Below, piece after piece: positions 25,843 to 34,415 of a DNA stretch of 64,000 bases. Below the pieces are notes generated by a model that worked only from the letters and a program-made list of their open reading frames with translations, was not told the DNA's origin and searched no databases. Origin of the DNA: Oceaniglobus roseus (GTDB taxonomy: Bacteria; Pseudomonadota; Alphaproteobacteria; Rhodobacterales; Rhodobacteraceae); NCBI RefSeq assembly GCF_002869745.1, contig NZ_PNOS01000012.1, positions 1 to 64,000 on the forward strand. The letters are read 5' to 3'. Each line of letters starts with the position of its first letter. Position 1 is the first letter of the stretch. The position numbers were made by a program, and so were the translations under genes.

Positions 25843-25856
25843 TTGTCCGCCGTCAA
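25843..25856 (+). promoter_or_regulatory. Fnr/FixK-type box, TPP-dehydrogenase operon promoter
   Basis: TTGTC-CGCC-GTCAA, centred 66 nt upstream of the E1-alpha start, the standard distance in this block. Confidence 0.65.
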
Positions 25857-25915
25857 TGCCGCCCGGCCGGATCCGATCCAGGCTGGACCCTGCATCGCGG
25901 AAGGGAGGCGGCGTC

Positions 25916-27142
25916 ATGGAGATCGGGAGCGAGATCGCGAACAGGCCCCGCAGGGGCGGGGAGGACGACGGAAGAACCGGCCTCAGTCGGCGCGGCTTCC
26001 TCAGGGTGGCGGGGCTGGCCGGGGTTGCCGCCGGGCTGGCGGGGCACGTCGCAAGGGCGGACGGGCAGATCGGCTATTTCGCCATGGACCTGCCGGACGA
26101 CAGGCTCGCCGGGATGCTGCGCACCATCCTGCGCATCCGCTGGCACGAACGGACGATGGCCGACAGGATGCTGAGCGATCCGTCCTACCGCGCCTACAAC
26201 CACTTCTACGCGGGGCAGGAGGCGGTCGCCACAGGAGTCTGCGCGGCGCTGAGGAACGATGGCCCGTTCGAGCAGATCGACCTCGTCTATTCCACCCACC
26301 GCCCCACCGGCCACGCGCTGGCCAAGGGCGTGGACATGGCGAAGATGCAGGCCGAGATGGACTTCCGCGCCACCGGGCTGAACGGCGGGTACGCCGCCGA
26401 GATGCACATCTCCGACCCCTCGGTCGGTTTCATCGGCGCCGACGGCATGATCGGCCCCGGCCACGTGATCGCCACCGGCTCGGCCTTCGCCTTCCGTGCG
26501 CGGGGTTCGGACCAGGTCTCGGTCGTCTTCGGCGGCGACGGCACCTATGCCACGCCGCATTTCCACTCGGCGCTGAACAACGCCAGGCTTCTCGACCTGC
26601 CTTTCATCTACGTGCTGGAAAACAACCTCTATCACCAGTACGCGCACTATTCGTACTCCTGCCCGCACACCGACATCGCCGACGCCGCGCGGGCCTACGG
26701 GATCCCGGCGCGGGTGGTGGACGGGCAGGACGTGTTCCAGGTCTACAACGCCGCGAAGGAGGCGGTGGACCGCGCCCGCGCGGGTGGCGGTCCGACCTTC
26801 ATCGAGGCCAAGACCTATCGCTACTACAACCACTTGGGCGCGCCCGGCGCCGAGGTCGGCAAGCTCGGCGCCTTCGGCTACGACCCGCTCGCCATCACCT
26901 CGTTCCGCCCCGAGCGCGAGGTGCGCGCCTGGATGCAGCGCGACCCGGTCGACATCGCGCGGGCCACGCTGATCGACTGGGGAGTGCTCACGGCCGAGGC
27001 CGCCGACGCCATGGAGGCCGAGGTGCGCGCCGAGGTCGACGCCGCCTTCGCCTGGGCCGCCGGGCAGCCGCTCTGCAATCCCGAGGACGGTCTGAAACAC
27101 GTCTTTGCCGAAGGCGAGGTCATGCCTCGCCAGGTCGCCTGA
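25916..27142 (+). CDS. TPP-dependent dehydrogenase E1-alpha with Tat signal
   Basis: Alpha subunit of the pyruvate/acetoin/branched-chain 2-oxoacid dehydrogenase type (408 aa). The TPP/Mg motif runs from GGDGT (206-210) to ENN (235-237), and a THRPTGHALAKG segment (127-138) matches the conserved E1-alpha region. Uniquely, the N-terminus is a textbook twin-arginine signal: SRRGFLR (24-30), a hydrophobic stretch (~31-43) and an A-R-A cleavage site (46-48). Tat exports folded, cofactor-loaded proteins, so a periplasmic TPP enzyme is predicted. AAGGGAGG precedes the ATG. The E1-beta gene follows 14 bp downstream; no E2 or E3 gene is in the window. The FHSALNNA segment differs from the usual FHEALN. 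Confidence 0.88.
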   Translation: MEIGSEIANRPRRGGEDDGRTGLSRRGFLRVAGLAGVAAGLAGHVARADGQIGYFAMDLPDDRLAGMLRTILRIRWHERTMADRMLSDPSYRAYNHFYAGQEAVATGVCAALRNDGPFEQIDLVYSTHRPTGHALAKGVDMAKMQAEMDFRATGLNGGYAAEMHISDPSVGFIGADGMIGPGHVIATGSAFAFRARGSDQVSVVFGGDGTYATPHFHSALNNARLLDLPFIYVLENNLYHQYAHYSYSCPHTDIADAARAYGIPARVVDGQDVFQVYNAAKEAVDRARAGGGPTFIEAKTYRYYNHLGAPGAEVGKLGAFGYDPLAITSFRPEREVRAWMQRDPVDIARATLIDWGVLTAEAADAMEAEVRAEVDAAFAWAAGQPLCNPEDGLKHVFAEGEVMPRQVA

Positions 27143-27156
27143 CAGGGGAAACAGCC

Positions 27157-28125
27157 ATGACCGAGAAGACCTGGATGTATTCGGTGCTGGAGGCCGTCCA
27201 GTGGGAGATGCGCAACGATCCGGCGATGACCTGGATCTTCGAGCTGACCCCGCCGGTCGCCACCAACGCCGGGATGCCGGTGATCAACCTCGAGACCGAG
27301 TTCGGCCGCCGCCGGGTGGTCAACACCGGCATCGACGAGAACTGGATGGCCTCCGCCGTGCCCGGCGCCGGGCTCGCCGGGTCGAAGGCCGCCACCTACA
27401 TCCCCTACCAGGGGGCCGGCATGCCCTACCAGGTGATCCAGAACCACGCGGGCAAGCTGCGCAGCATGTCCGGTGGCAGGGCCTCGATGCCGGTGGTCTT
27501 CGTGATCGAGATGACCGGCCAGACCCCGGGCTTCGCGGGCCAGCACAGCGATTACGAGGTCGACACGATCTATGCCCACATCGCGGGCGTGCGCACCGTG
27601 GTCCCCTCGACCCCCTACGACGCCAAGGGGATGATGCACGCCGCGCTGCGCAGCCCGGACCCGGTGGTGTTCCTCTATCCCGCGGGCCTGCGGATGCTGT
27701 CCGAGGAGGTGTCTGACGCGCCCTACGAGGTGCCGCTGACCAAGGCCGCCGTGCGGCAGGAGGGCAGCGACCTGACCATCGTCGGGTCGGGCGCGGGGAT
27801 GCCCGAGGTGCTGGAGGCCGCCGCGACGCTGACCGGCGAAGGCATGTCGGTCGAGGTCATCGACCTGCGGGTGCTGAAGGAGATGGACACCGAGACCCTC
27901 GTCACCTCGGTCGCCAAGACCCGCCGCCTGCTGGCGGTCGACCAGAGCTACTACACGCTCGGCCCCGCGGCCGAGGTCGTGGCCCGCTGCGCCGAGAACG
28001 TCGAGGGCGCCCGGTTCCGCCGCATCGCCTTCTCCGACGCGCCGCCGCCCGCCTCGCCCGAGATGTTCACCTGGATGCGCCCCGACGCGACGCGGATCGC
28101 GGACGCGGCCCGGCGGATGGTGTGA
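27157..28125 (+). CDS. TPP-dependent dehydrogenase E1-beta
   Basis: Beta subunit (322 aa) forming the heterotetramer with the preceding E1-alpha. Transketolase pyrimidine-binding domain (~5-175; RVVNTGIDENWMASAVPGAG) and transketolase C domain (~190-310; LTIVGSGAGMPEVLEAA, VEVIDLRVLKEMD). It has no signal peptide; if the complex is exported it would have to hitch-hike with the Tat-bearing alpha subunit, as known for some Tat heterodimers. The catalytic HSD-type segment is QHSDYEVD. Confidence 0.88.
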   Translation: MTEKTWMYSVLEAVQWEMRNDPAMTWIFELTPPVATNAGMPVINLETEFGRRRVVNTGIDENWMASAVPGAGLAGSKAATYIPYQGAGMPYQVIQNHAGKLRSMSGGRASMPVVFVIEMTGQTPGFAGQHSDYEVDTIYAHIAGVRTVVPSTPYDAKGMMHAALRSPDPVVFLYPAGLRMLSEEVSDAPYEVPLTKAAVRQEGSDLTIVGSGAGMPEVLEAAATLTGEGMSVEVIDLRVLKEMDTETLVTSVAKTRRLLAVDQSYYTLGPAAEVVARCAENVEGARFRRIAFSDAPPPASPEMFTWMRPDATRIADAARRMV

Positions 28126-28128
28126 GCG

Positions 28129-28437
28129 ATGAAGATGACACTTCAGGACGTCCAGGATGCCGCGCTGGTCGAGGGGGCGAACGTCCCGTGCGACCGCTGC
28201 GGGACGGGACTGCTGACCGAGGCGAGTATCCGCAGCGCCTTCTGGCGTGGCGAGGAACTCGTGGTCATCCGCGCCATCCCGGCGCTGGTCTGCCCGGTCT
28301 GCGGCGAGGAATACGTCGCCGACCGCACCGCGCTGGGGCTGGACCGGATCCGCGCGGCGGGGTTCACCGGCGCGCGGGTGGCCGACCGGATGATCGTGCC
28401 CGTGCTCGACTACACCGAACCCGGGGGGGCGGAATGA
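28129..28437 (+). CDS. YgiT-type zinc-finger protein
   Basis: A 102-aa protein with two CxxC pairs (PCDRCG and VCPVCGEEY), the fold of the N-terminal half of MqsA antitoxins. The C-terminal HTH of MqsA is absent and there is no MqsR toxin gene beside it, so a toxin-antitoxin role is unlikely here. It sits 3 nt after E1-beta and overlaps the following cytochrome gene by an ATGA, so it belongs to this operon; a role in assembly is a guess. Confidence 0.75.
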   Translation: MKMTLQDVQDAALVEGANVPCDRCGTGLLTEASIRSAFWRGEELVVIRAIPALVCPVCGEEYVADRTALGLDRIRAAGFTGARVADRMIVPVLDYTEPGGAE

Positions 28438-28959
28438 TCCGCGGCGCCCGGACACTCCTCGCCTGCGCGTCCGTCGCGCTCTGCGTCGCGGCGGTCGCGG
28501 CCCAGACCGACACCTTCGGTTTCCTGCCGGACGGTGGGCGGGGCAGCTTCGGCGAGGTCTTCCCCGCCCCCCCCCTCGCGGATCTGGGCGCTGTCGCAGG
28601 ACATGAGCGAACACGCCTGGCGGGACGAGATCGCCACGCGCGCCCCCGCCCTCGGCGAGAAGCCCCGGGCGACCCTTGCCGCCTACCTGTCCGTGATCGC
28701 GCCCCGTGCCGCCGACCCCTCGGGAGAGCTGCCGCCCGACGGGCGCGACCTTGCCCTGACCAACTGCCTGTCCTGCCATTCGCTGTTCACGGGATACCTG
28801 ATGCAGCGGCGCGACCGGGCGGGCTGGCTCTCGGTCTTCGCCTCGCCGTTCCACAAGGAGATCGAGGTCACGCCCGAGGAACGCGAGCTCTTCGCGGACT
28901 ATTCCGCGCTGAACATGCCGATGCGACTTCAGGACGTGCCGCCCGAACTGCGCTTCTGA
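28434..28959 (+). pseudogene. c-type cytochrome, frameshifted at a C9 run
   Basis: The ATG at 28434 opens a Sec signal peptide (LLACASVALCVAAVAAQ) and the start of a mature domain (TDTFGFLPDGGRG), but the frame leaves homology at a run of nine C (28567-28575). The rest, with the CLSCH haem site and ELPPDGRDLALTNC, continues in the next frame to a stop at 28959. Deleting one C gives a 174-aa protein collinear with the 181-aa cytochrome next door (both have FxFxPxGGR near the mature start). Either a real slippage lesion, a phase-variable tract, or a sequence error. Confidence 0.8.
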
Positions 28960-28975
28960 CCCGAGGATCGTCGCG

Positions 28976-29521
28976 ATGACACCCCGCTCCTACGTCCTGC
29001 CGCTCGTCCTTTCCATCCTTGCCGGAGCCGGGTCGGCACAGCAGGGCGACGACCTCTTCGCCTTCATCCCGCCGGGGGGACGCACGCTGCTCGAACGCGG
29101 CCTCGCCGCGGGCGATGCGGAGCTTGCCGCCGCCATCGCCACGGCCCGCCCGGCCGTCGAGTGGAGTGCGTTCTTCGCCGAAAGCGCGGATGCCGCGCTC
29201 TCCGGTCTCGACGACTGGGAGCGGCAGACGCTGGCCGACTACCTTGCCTACACGGGCGCGATCGCACCGGGGGCGGAGTTGCCCACGGACGGGCGCGACA
29301 TGATGCTGGCCCGCTGCCAGTCCTGCCACATCATCACCGTGACCGTCACCCAGGCCCGCACGCGCGACGCCTGGCTCGCCACGCTGGGCCGCACCAGCCA
29401 TGTCGAGATCCCGCTGGGGGCGGCCGAGCGCGAACAGCTGGCCGATTACCTCGCCGTCAACGCGGGCCTGCCCATCGACGTCATCCCGCCCGAGCTGCGC
29501 GCCGGAGGGGCGTCCTACTGA
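28976..29521 (+). CDS. Monohaem c-type cytochrome, periplasmic
   Basis: A 181-aa protein with a Sec signal (~1-20, LPLVLSILAGAGSAQ) and one haem site, CQSCH, near residue 114. The haem motif comes late, after a ~90-residue helical N-terminal region, unlike standard class I cytochromes; Met candidates occur downstream of the motif only in part, so the sixth ligand is uncertain. It is the intact paralogue of the frameshifted gene upstream and lies in the E1 operon. Confidence 0.85.
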   Translation: MTPRSYVLPLVLSILAGAGSAQQGDDLFAFIPPGGRTLLERGLAAGDAELAAAIATARPAVEWSAFFAESADAALSGLDDWERQTLADYLAYTGAIAPGAELPTDGRDMMLARCQSCHIITVTVTQARTRDAWLATLGRTSHVEIPLGAAEREQLADYLAVNAGLPIDVIPPELRAGGASY

Positions 29522-29533
29522 CGGGGCGGGCCG

Positions 29534-30874
29534 GTGGCATATACCTCCGCGATCTTCTGGCCCTTCCTCGCCCTCGTCCTCGCCGGTGTCGCGCTTCTGC
29601 CCCGCCGTTTCCGGCTCGCCTGGCTGATCGCGGTCAGCCTGTGGTTCTACGGGACGGGGGATCCGATCCGGCTGCTCTGGCTCGGCGGCATCGCGGCCCT
29701 GGCCCTCGCGGCGGCCGGGGGGACGCGCCTCTGGCGGGGCGTCGGCATCGCCGCCCTCCTTGAGCTGCTCGTCTGGGCGAAGTTCGCCGACACCCTCGGC
29801 CTGCCCGACCCGGACGCGCCGCCCGGCCTGTCCTTCCTCGTGCTGACCGCCATCGCGCTGGTCGCCGACAGCGCAGGGCCGGGGGCGGCGGGCGGCATCG
29901 CCGGGCGCGTCCTGCATCTCGCGTGGTTTCCGAAGCTCCTCGCCGGGCCGATCGAGCGCGCCGGACACCTGATCCCGCAATTCCCGCAGATCGCGCTTCG
30001 TCCCGGACTGGCGCGGCTCGGCCTCGCGCTGCTGATCTCGGGACTGGTGAAGAAGCTGGTGATCGCGGATGCGCTCGCCCCGGTGGTCGATGCCGCCTAC
30101 GGCGTCCCCGCCTATGCCACGCCGGTCGACCTGCTGGTGGCGAGCTATTTCTTCGCCTTCCAGATCTACTGCGACTTCTCGGGCTACACCGACATCGCGC
30201 TGGGCCTCTCGGCGCTGGTGGGCCTGCGGCTGTCGCGGAACTTCGCCCACCCCTACTTCTCACCGACTGTGGGAGAATTCTGGTCCTCGCGCTGGCACAT
30301 CACGCTGGGCCACTGGTTCCGCGATTACGTCTACATCCCCCTCGGCGGCAGCCGCCACGGCCGGGCGCGGCAGGCGGCGAACGTGATGGCGGTTTTCCTG
30401 CTCTCGGGCCTCTGGCACGCCGGGCTCGGCTACGGCGTCGGCTGGGGCTTCGTCGTCTGGGGGGCGCTGAACGGCCTTTTCGTGATCGCCGAGCTCTGGC
30501 TGCCCGCGCCGCAGGGCCGGACATCGCGCCTCCTCCGGGGGCTGCTGACCTTCCACCTGATCCTGCTGACCTGGGTCTTCTTCCGCGCCGCGACCCCTGC
30601 CGAGGCGCTGGTGATCCTCGGGCGGATCGCGGGGGCGCTGCCCGACCTGCCGCACCTCCTCCCGGCCTATCCGTTCAGTGCCGAGCAGCAGCTTGGCGCG
30701 GTGCCGATCCTCGGCCTTCTCGCGGCCGGGATCCTGACCGGGCGCATCCCCCTGGCCGAGCGTATCGCCGCCGCCCCGCTGCCGTTGCGCTGGGGCGGTC
30801 TCTATGCCGGGCTCGCGGCGCTGCTGCTGATGGGGCGGTGGCAGGCGACGGGGTTCATCTATGCCGGATTCTGA
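29534..30874 (+). CDS. MBOAT-family O-acyltransferase (AlgI/DltB-like)
   Basis: Polytopic membrane protein (446 aa) that carries acyl (usually acetyl) groups across the membrane for O-acylation of a polysaccharide or other envelope target. Landmarks: FSGYTDIALG, WHITLGHWFRDYVYIPLGGS and the catalytic-His region SGLWHAGLGYG. The GTG start follows the cytochrome stop by 12 nt. It overlaps the SGNH partner gene by 14 nt. The usual alginate or cellulose genes are absent, so the acceptor is unknown. Confidence 0.87.
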   Translation: MAYTSAIFWPFLALVLAGVALLPRRFRLAWLIAVSLWFYGTGDPIRLLWLGGIAALALAAAGGTRLWRGVGIAALLELLVWAKFADTLGLPDPDAPPGLSFLVLTAIALVADSAGPGAAGGIAGRVLHLAWFPKLLAGPIERAGHLIPQFPQIALRPGLARLGLALLISGLVKKLVIADALAPVVDAAYGVPAYATPVDLLVASYFFAFQIYCDFSGYTDIALGLSALVGLRLSRNFAHPYFSPTVGEFWSSRWHITLGHWFRDYVYIPLGGSRHGRARQAANVMAVFLLSGLWHAGLGYGVGWGFVVWGALNGLFVIAELWLPAPQGRTSRLLRGLLTFHLILLTWVFFRAATPAEALVILGRIAGALPDLPHLLPAYPFSAEQQLGAVPILGLLAAGILTGRIPLAERIAAAPLPLRWGGLYAGLAALLLMGRWQATGFIYAGF

Positions 30875-31811
30875 AGAGCCTTGGCGCCCCCGGCGCATCG
30901 CGGCCTTCCTCGGGCTGGGGCTGCTTCTATACGCCGGGCTGTTCCTCTGGTCGGGCCGTGTGCTGGAGACCCACGGGGACCGCAACCCGTTCTTCCGCAT
31001 CGCCCATGCCCCCGAGCGGTCCGACTGGATCGTCCTCGGCGCCTCCCACGCCCTGCCGCTGGGCTTCGCGAACGTGCCCGAGACCCTCCGCACGGCGACG
31101 GGGCGCAGCACTCTGACCCTCGCCGTCGCGGGCGGCGGGCCCGCGGTGACGCGGACGGTGGCCGAGCGCTATTTCGCCGACCGCGGGGCGGCGGGCGTGC
31201 TGCTGGTGATCGACGCCTTCGCCTTCGCCGACCCGCGCTGGAACGCGGCGCGCCTTGGCGACGCGGACCTTCTGCCGAAGATCCCGGCCGACCTGCGCAC
31301 GCTCGCCGTGCTCGCCCGGGCGGTGCCGCGCGGCTTGCCGCTGCCGGTGTTCCTCGCGCAGGCCGCGGGGGCCGCGCGGATCAACGACCGGACGCGGTTC
31401 CGGCCCGACCGCTGGGAGGCCGAGGCCCGCTTCGACACCGCCCCGCGCCCTTCCGACGCCGCCGACGCCGCCCGCATCGCCTATCTCTATCCCGGCCCCC
31501 CGTCCGAGGCGGCCATCGCGCAGGGCCTCGCCGACACCGAGGCGGTGATCCGTCTCGCCCGCCGCCACGGCGCGAGGGTCGCGCTGGTCTTCCCGCCGCT
31601 TCCCGACCGCTTACGGGCGCGCCTGCCGGTGATCCCCGGCCTCGACGCCCGCCTCGCGGACCTCGCCGCACGGCTGGACGTGCCCCTGCTCGACCACGGC
31701 GCGCTGATCCCCGAGCCGCGGTTCTACTTCGACAGCGATCACCTGAACCGCGCGGGCGTCGCGCTCTGGCTGGAGCGGGGTCTGGCCGCGCTTCTCGGCA
31801 GCACCGGATGA
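30861..31811 (+). CDS. Membrane-anchored SGNH/AlgX-like acyltransferase partner
   Basis: A 316-aa protein with one N-terminal anchor helix (~12-30) and a periplasmic SGNH-type domain: block I LGASHALPLG (~58-67, Ser nucleophile candidate in G-A-S-H) and the C-terminal D-x-x-H block SDHLNRAG. In AlgI/AlgJ/AlgX and DltB/DltD systems such proteins transfer the acyl group delivered by the MBOAT partner; the gene overlap supports that pairing. Its stop codon lies within an Fnr-type box for the next gene. Confidence 0.78.
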   Translation: MPDSEEPWRPRRIAAFLGLGLLLYAGLFLWSGRVLETHGDRNPFFRIAHAPERSDWIVLGASHALPLGFANVPETLRTATGRSTLTLAVAGGGPAVTRTVAERYFADRGAAGVLLVIDAFAFADPRWNAARLGDADLLPKIPADLRTLAVLARAVPRGLPLPVFLAQAAGAARINDRTRFRPDRWEAEARFDTAPRPSDAADAARIAYLYPGPPSEAAIAQGLADTEAVIRLARRHGARVALVFPPLPDRLRARLPVIPGLDARLADLAARLDVPLLDHGALIPEPRFYFDSDHLNRAGVALWLERGLAALLGSTG

Positions 31812-31821
31812 CCGCCGTCAA
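31808..31821 (+). promoter_or_regulatory. Fnr/FixK-type box, nitroreductase-ftsH-mgtA promoter
   Basis: ATGAC-CGCC-GTCAA, overlapping the stop codon of the SGNH gene and centred 59 nt upstream of the nitroreductase start; -10-like CATCCT at 31844-31849 (32 nt from centre). Confidence 0.6.
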
Positions 31822-31873
31822 TGCCGCGGCACCCCGGACGCCCCATCCTCGCCAGCAGGATCGGAGGTCCGCC

Positions 31874-32530
31874 ATGCCGCACATGATACCGCGTTCGCCG
31901 TCCGGCCGCCTGTCGCGCCGGAGCCTGATGATCGGCACCGCCCTCGGCGTCGCCGCCATTCCCGACCTTTCCGCCGCCTCGGAGACGGGCGAGCTGACCG
32001 TGACCGAGGCGCTGCGCCGGCGGCGGTCGACCCGCAGCTTCTCCGACCGCCCGGTGGATCCCGCCCTGCTGGCCGAGCTGCTGTGGGCGGCCTTCGGGAT
32101 CAATCGCCCGGCCGTCGGGCTGCATACCGCCCCGTCGTGGCATGGCGCGGCCGAGACGGTGATCCATGTCGCGTCGGCCGATGGCGTCGCCCGCTACGAC
32201 CCCGCGAACGACAGCATGACCCTGCGCCACGCCGCCGACATCCGGGGGATCCTGTCGCCGCAGCCCTTCGTTGCCACCGCGCCGCTCTGCCTGGTCCACA
32301 TCGCCGACCTGCGCCGCCTGACCGCGGCCGAGGATCCCGCGGAGCGGCTGCACCACGCCCGTGTGGATGCCGCCATCGTCGCGCAGAACGTCTATCTGTT
32401 CGCCGCGGCGCGGGGGCTTGGCACCTGCCTTGTCGGCGGGTTCGACGAACCGGCCATCGCCGCGGCCCTGGACCTTCCCGACCACGAACGCACCACCTTC
32501 GTGCAGCCGGTCGGCTGGCCCGCGGCATGA
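31874..32530 (+). CDS. Tat-signal nitroreductase-family protein
   Basis: A 218-aa FMN-type nitroreductase fold (TEALRRRRSTRSFSDRPVD start; AQNVYLFAAARGLGTCLVGGF near the C-terminus). The N-terminus has a twin-arginine motif (SRRSLMI, ~14-20) with a hydrophobic segment and an SAA site, so export of the folded flavoprotein is predicted. The physiological substrate is unknown. CGGAGG precedes the ATG. The second Tat oxidoreductase of this block after E1-alpha. Confidence 0.85.
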   Translation: MPHMIPRSPSGRLSRRSLMIGTALGVAAIPDLSAASETGELTVTEALRRRRSTRSFSDRPVDPALLAELLWAAFGINRPAVGLHTAPSWHGAAETVIHVASADGVARYDPANDSMTLRHAADIRGILSPQPFVATAPLCLVHIADLRRLTAAEDPAERLHHARVDAAIVAQNVYLFAAARGLGTCLVGGFDEPAIAAALDLPDHERTTFVQPVGWPAA

Positions 32531-32561
32531 GAACCGGACACAGCCGCGGCAGGGGGCGGAG

Positions 32562-34415
32562 ATGGCACAGATGAACCGCAAGCACGCCTTCAACCTCGGC
32601 TATGTCCTGATCGCCTTCGCGCTGGTCACGGCGCTCCAGCTCTGGCTGGCGGCCTCGCGCACGGCGGTGATCGGCTATGGCGAGTTCGTCACCTACCTGC
32701 ACGACCGCCAGATCGCTTCGGTCTCGGTCTCCGATACCGAGGTGACGGGCAGCTTCCGCACGCCGGTGAACGGCAAGACCGAATTCGTGGCCGTCCGCGT
32801 CGACCCGGCCTTTGCCGAGGAGCTGGCGAAATACGACGTCCAGATCACCGGCGCCCGTGACCAGACCTGGCTCTCCACGCTGCTGTCCTGGATCCTGCCG
32901 ATCCTCGTCTTCTTCGCCCTCTGGTCCGTCTTCTTCCGCCGCTTCGCCGAGCGGCAGGGCCTCGGCGGGCTCGTCAACGTCGGCAAGTCCCGCGCCAAGG
33001 TCTATGTCGAGCGGCAGACCGGCGTGACCTTCGCCGATGTCGCGGGCGTCGACGAGGCGAAGGCCGAGCTTCAGGAGGTCGTGTCGTTCCTGAACGACCG
33101 CGACCGCTACGGCCGACTCGGGGCGCGGATCCCGAAGGGCATCCTGCTGGTCGGCCCGCCCGGCACCGGCAAGACGCTGCTGGCGCGCGCCATCGCGGGC
33201 GAGGCGGGGGTGCCGTTCTTCTCGATCTCGGGGTCCGAGTTCGTCGAGATGTTCGTGGGCGTCGGCGCGGCGCGGGTGCGCGACCTGTTCGAGCAGGCCC
33301 GCCAGGCCGCGCCCTGCATCATCTTCATCGACGAGCTCGATGCGCTCGGCCGCGCGCGGAGCGCCGTGTCCGGCTTCGGCGGCAACGACGAGAAGGAGCA
33401 GACGCTGAACCAGCTGCTGTCCGAACTCGACGGCTTCGACCCGACCGTGGGCATCGTGCTCTTGGCCGCGACGAACCGGCCCGAGATCCTGGACCCCGCC
33501 CTGCTGCGCTCGGGGCGGTTCGACCGCCAGATCGTCGTGGACCGCCCCGAACGGGCGGGGCGGGCGCAGATCCTCGCCGTGCACGCGCGCAAGGTGAAGC
33601 TCGATCCCTCCGTCAGCCTCGACGACATCGCGGGGCTGACCCCGGGCTTCACCGGCGCCGACCTTGCCACCCTGGTGAACGAGGCGGCGATCATCGCCAC
33701 GCGGCGGGGCGGCGAGACCATCTCGGCCGCCGATTTCACCGCCGCGGTCGAGCGGATCGTCGCGGGCGCCGAGCGGCGCACGCGGGTGATGAACGCGGCC
33801 GAGCGCACCCGCGTCGCCCATCACGAGATGGGCCACGCGCTGGTCGCCGTCAGCCTGCCGGGGGCCGATCCGGTGCACAAGGTCACGATCATCCCGCGCT
33901 CGGTCGGCGCGCTCGGCTTCACGCTGCAACGCCCGACCGAGGACCGCTTCCTGATCACCCTGCCCGAGCTGAAGGAGCGGATGGCGGTCCTGATGGGCGG
34001 GCGCGCGGCCGAGGAGCTGATCTTCGGCGAAGCCTCCACCGGCGCCTCGGACGATCTGGCCAAGGTGACGGACATCGCCCGCGAATGCGTCATGCGCCAT
34101 GGCATGGACGAACGGATCGGCGCCGTGGTGCTGGAGGAGAAGACGCTGCGCTTCCTCGGCGACCGCAGGGGCGAGCCGCGGTCGCGCGATTTCTCCGAGG
34201 ACACCGCGCGCGAGGCCGACCTCGCCATCCGCCGGCTCGTCGCCGAGGCCCGCGCGACGGCGACCGCCATCCTGAGCCGCAGGCGTGCCGACCTCGAGGC
34301 CGGGGCGAAGCTGCTGCTCGAACGGGAAAGCCTGACGCCCGCGGACTTTCCACCGTTGAAACGGTCGGCGGCAGAGCCGGTGGCCCAGATCGCGGCCGCG
34401 GTGTCCCATGGGTGA
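32562..34415 (+). CDS. ftsH: FtsH-type membrane AAA protease
   Basis: ATP-dependent zinc protease (617 aa) for membrane-protein quality control. Two N-terminal helices flank a short periplasmic domain (~12-30, ~105-125), then AAA domain (Walker A GPPGTGKT, Walker [15 protein letters not shown] region [19 protein letters not shown]) and M41 peptidase with HEMGH (usual HEAGH), the zinc-binding His pair and Glu intact. This is likely an accessory copy, since it sits in a stress block and overlaps an ATPase gene. The start was chosen at the GGCGGAG-preceded ATG. Confidence 0.93.
   Translation: MAQMNRKHAFNLGYVLIAFALVTALQLWLAASRTAVIGYGEFVTYLHDRQIASVSVSDTEVTGSFRTPVNGKTEFVAVRVDPAFAEELAKYDVQITGARDQTWLSTLLSWILPILVFFALWSVFFRRFAERQGLGGLVNVGKSRAKVYVERQTGVTFADVAGVDEAKAELQEVVSFLNDRDRYGRLGARIPKGILLVGPPGTGKTLLARAIAGEAGVPFFSISGSEFVEMFVGVGAARVRDLFEQARQAAPCIIFIDELDALGRARSAVSGFGGNDEKEQTLNQLLSELDGFDPTVGIVLLAATNRPEILDPALLRSGRFDRQIVVDRPERAGRAQILAVHARKVKLDPSVSLDDIAGLTPGFTGADLATLVNEAAIIATRRGGETISAADFTAAVERIVAGAERRTRVMNAAERTRVAHHEMGHALVAVSLPGADPVHKVTIIPRSVGALGFTLQRPTEDRFLITLPELKERMAVLMGGRAAEELIFGEASTGASDDLAKVTDIARECVMRHGMDERIGAVVLEEKTLRFLGDRRGEPRSRDFSEDTAREADLAIRRLVAEARATATAILSRRRADLEAGAKLLLERESLTPADFPPLKRSAAEPVAQIAAAVSHG

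Noticed and set aside
25916-28125. E1 pair as part of an ordinary pyruvate or acetoin dehydrogenase complex
   Set aside because: No E2, E3 or lipoate genes in the window, and E1-alpha bears a Tat signal; an ordinary cytoplasmic complex is unlikely, though remote E2/E3 cannot be excluded.
28129-28437. MqsRA-type toxin-antitoxin system
   Set aside because: Only the zinc-finger half of MqsA is present; there is no HTH half and no MqsR-like toxin beside it.
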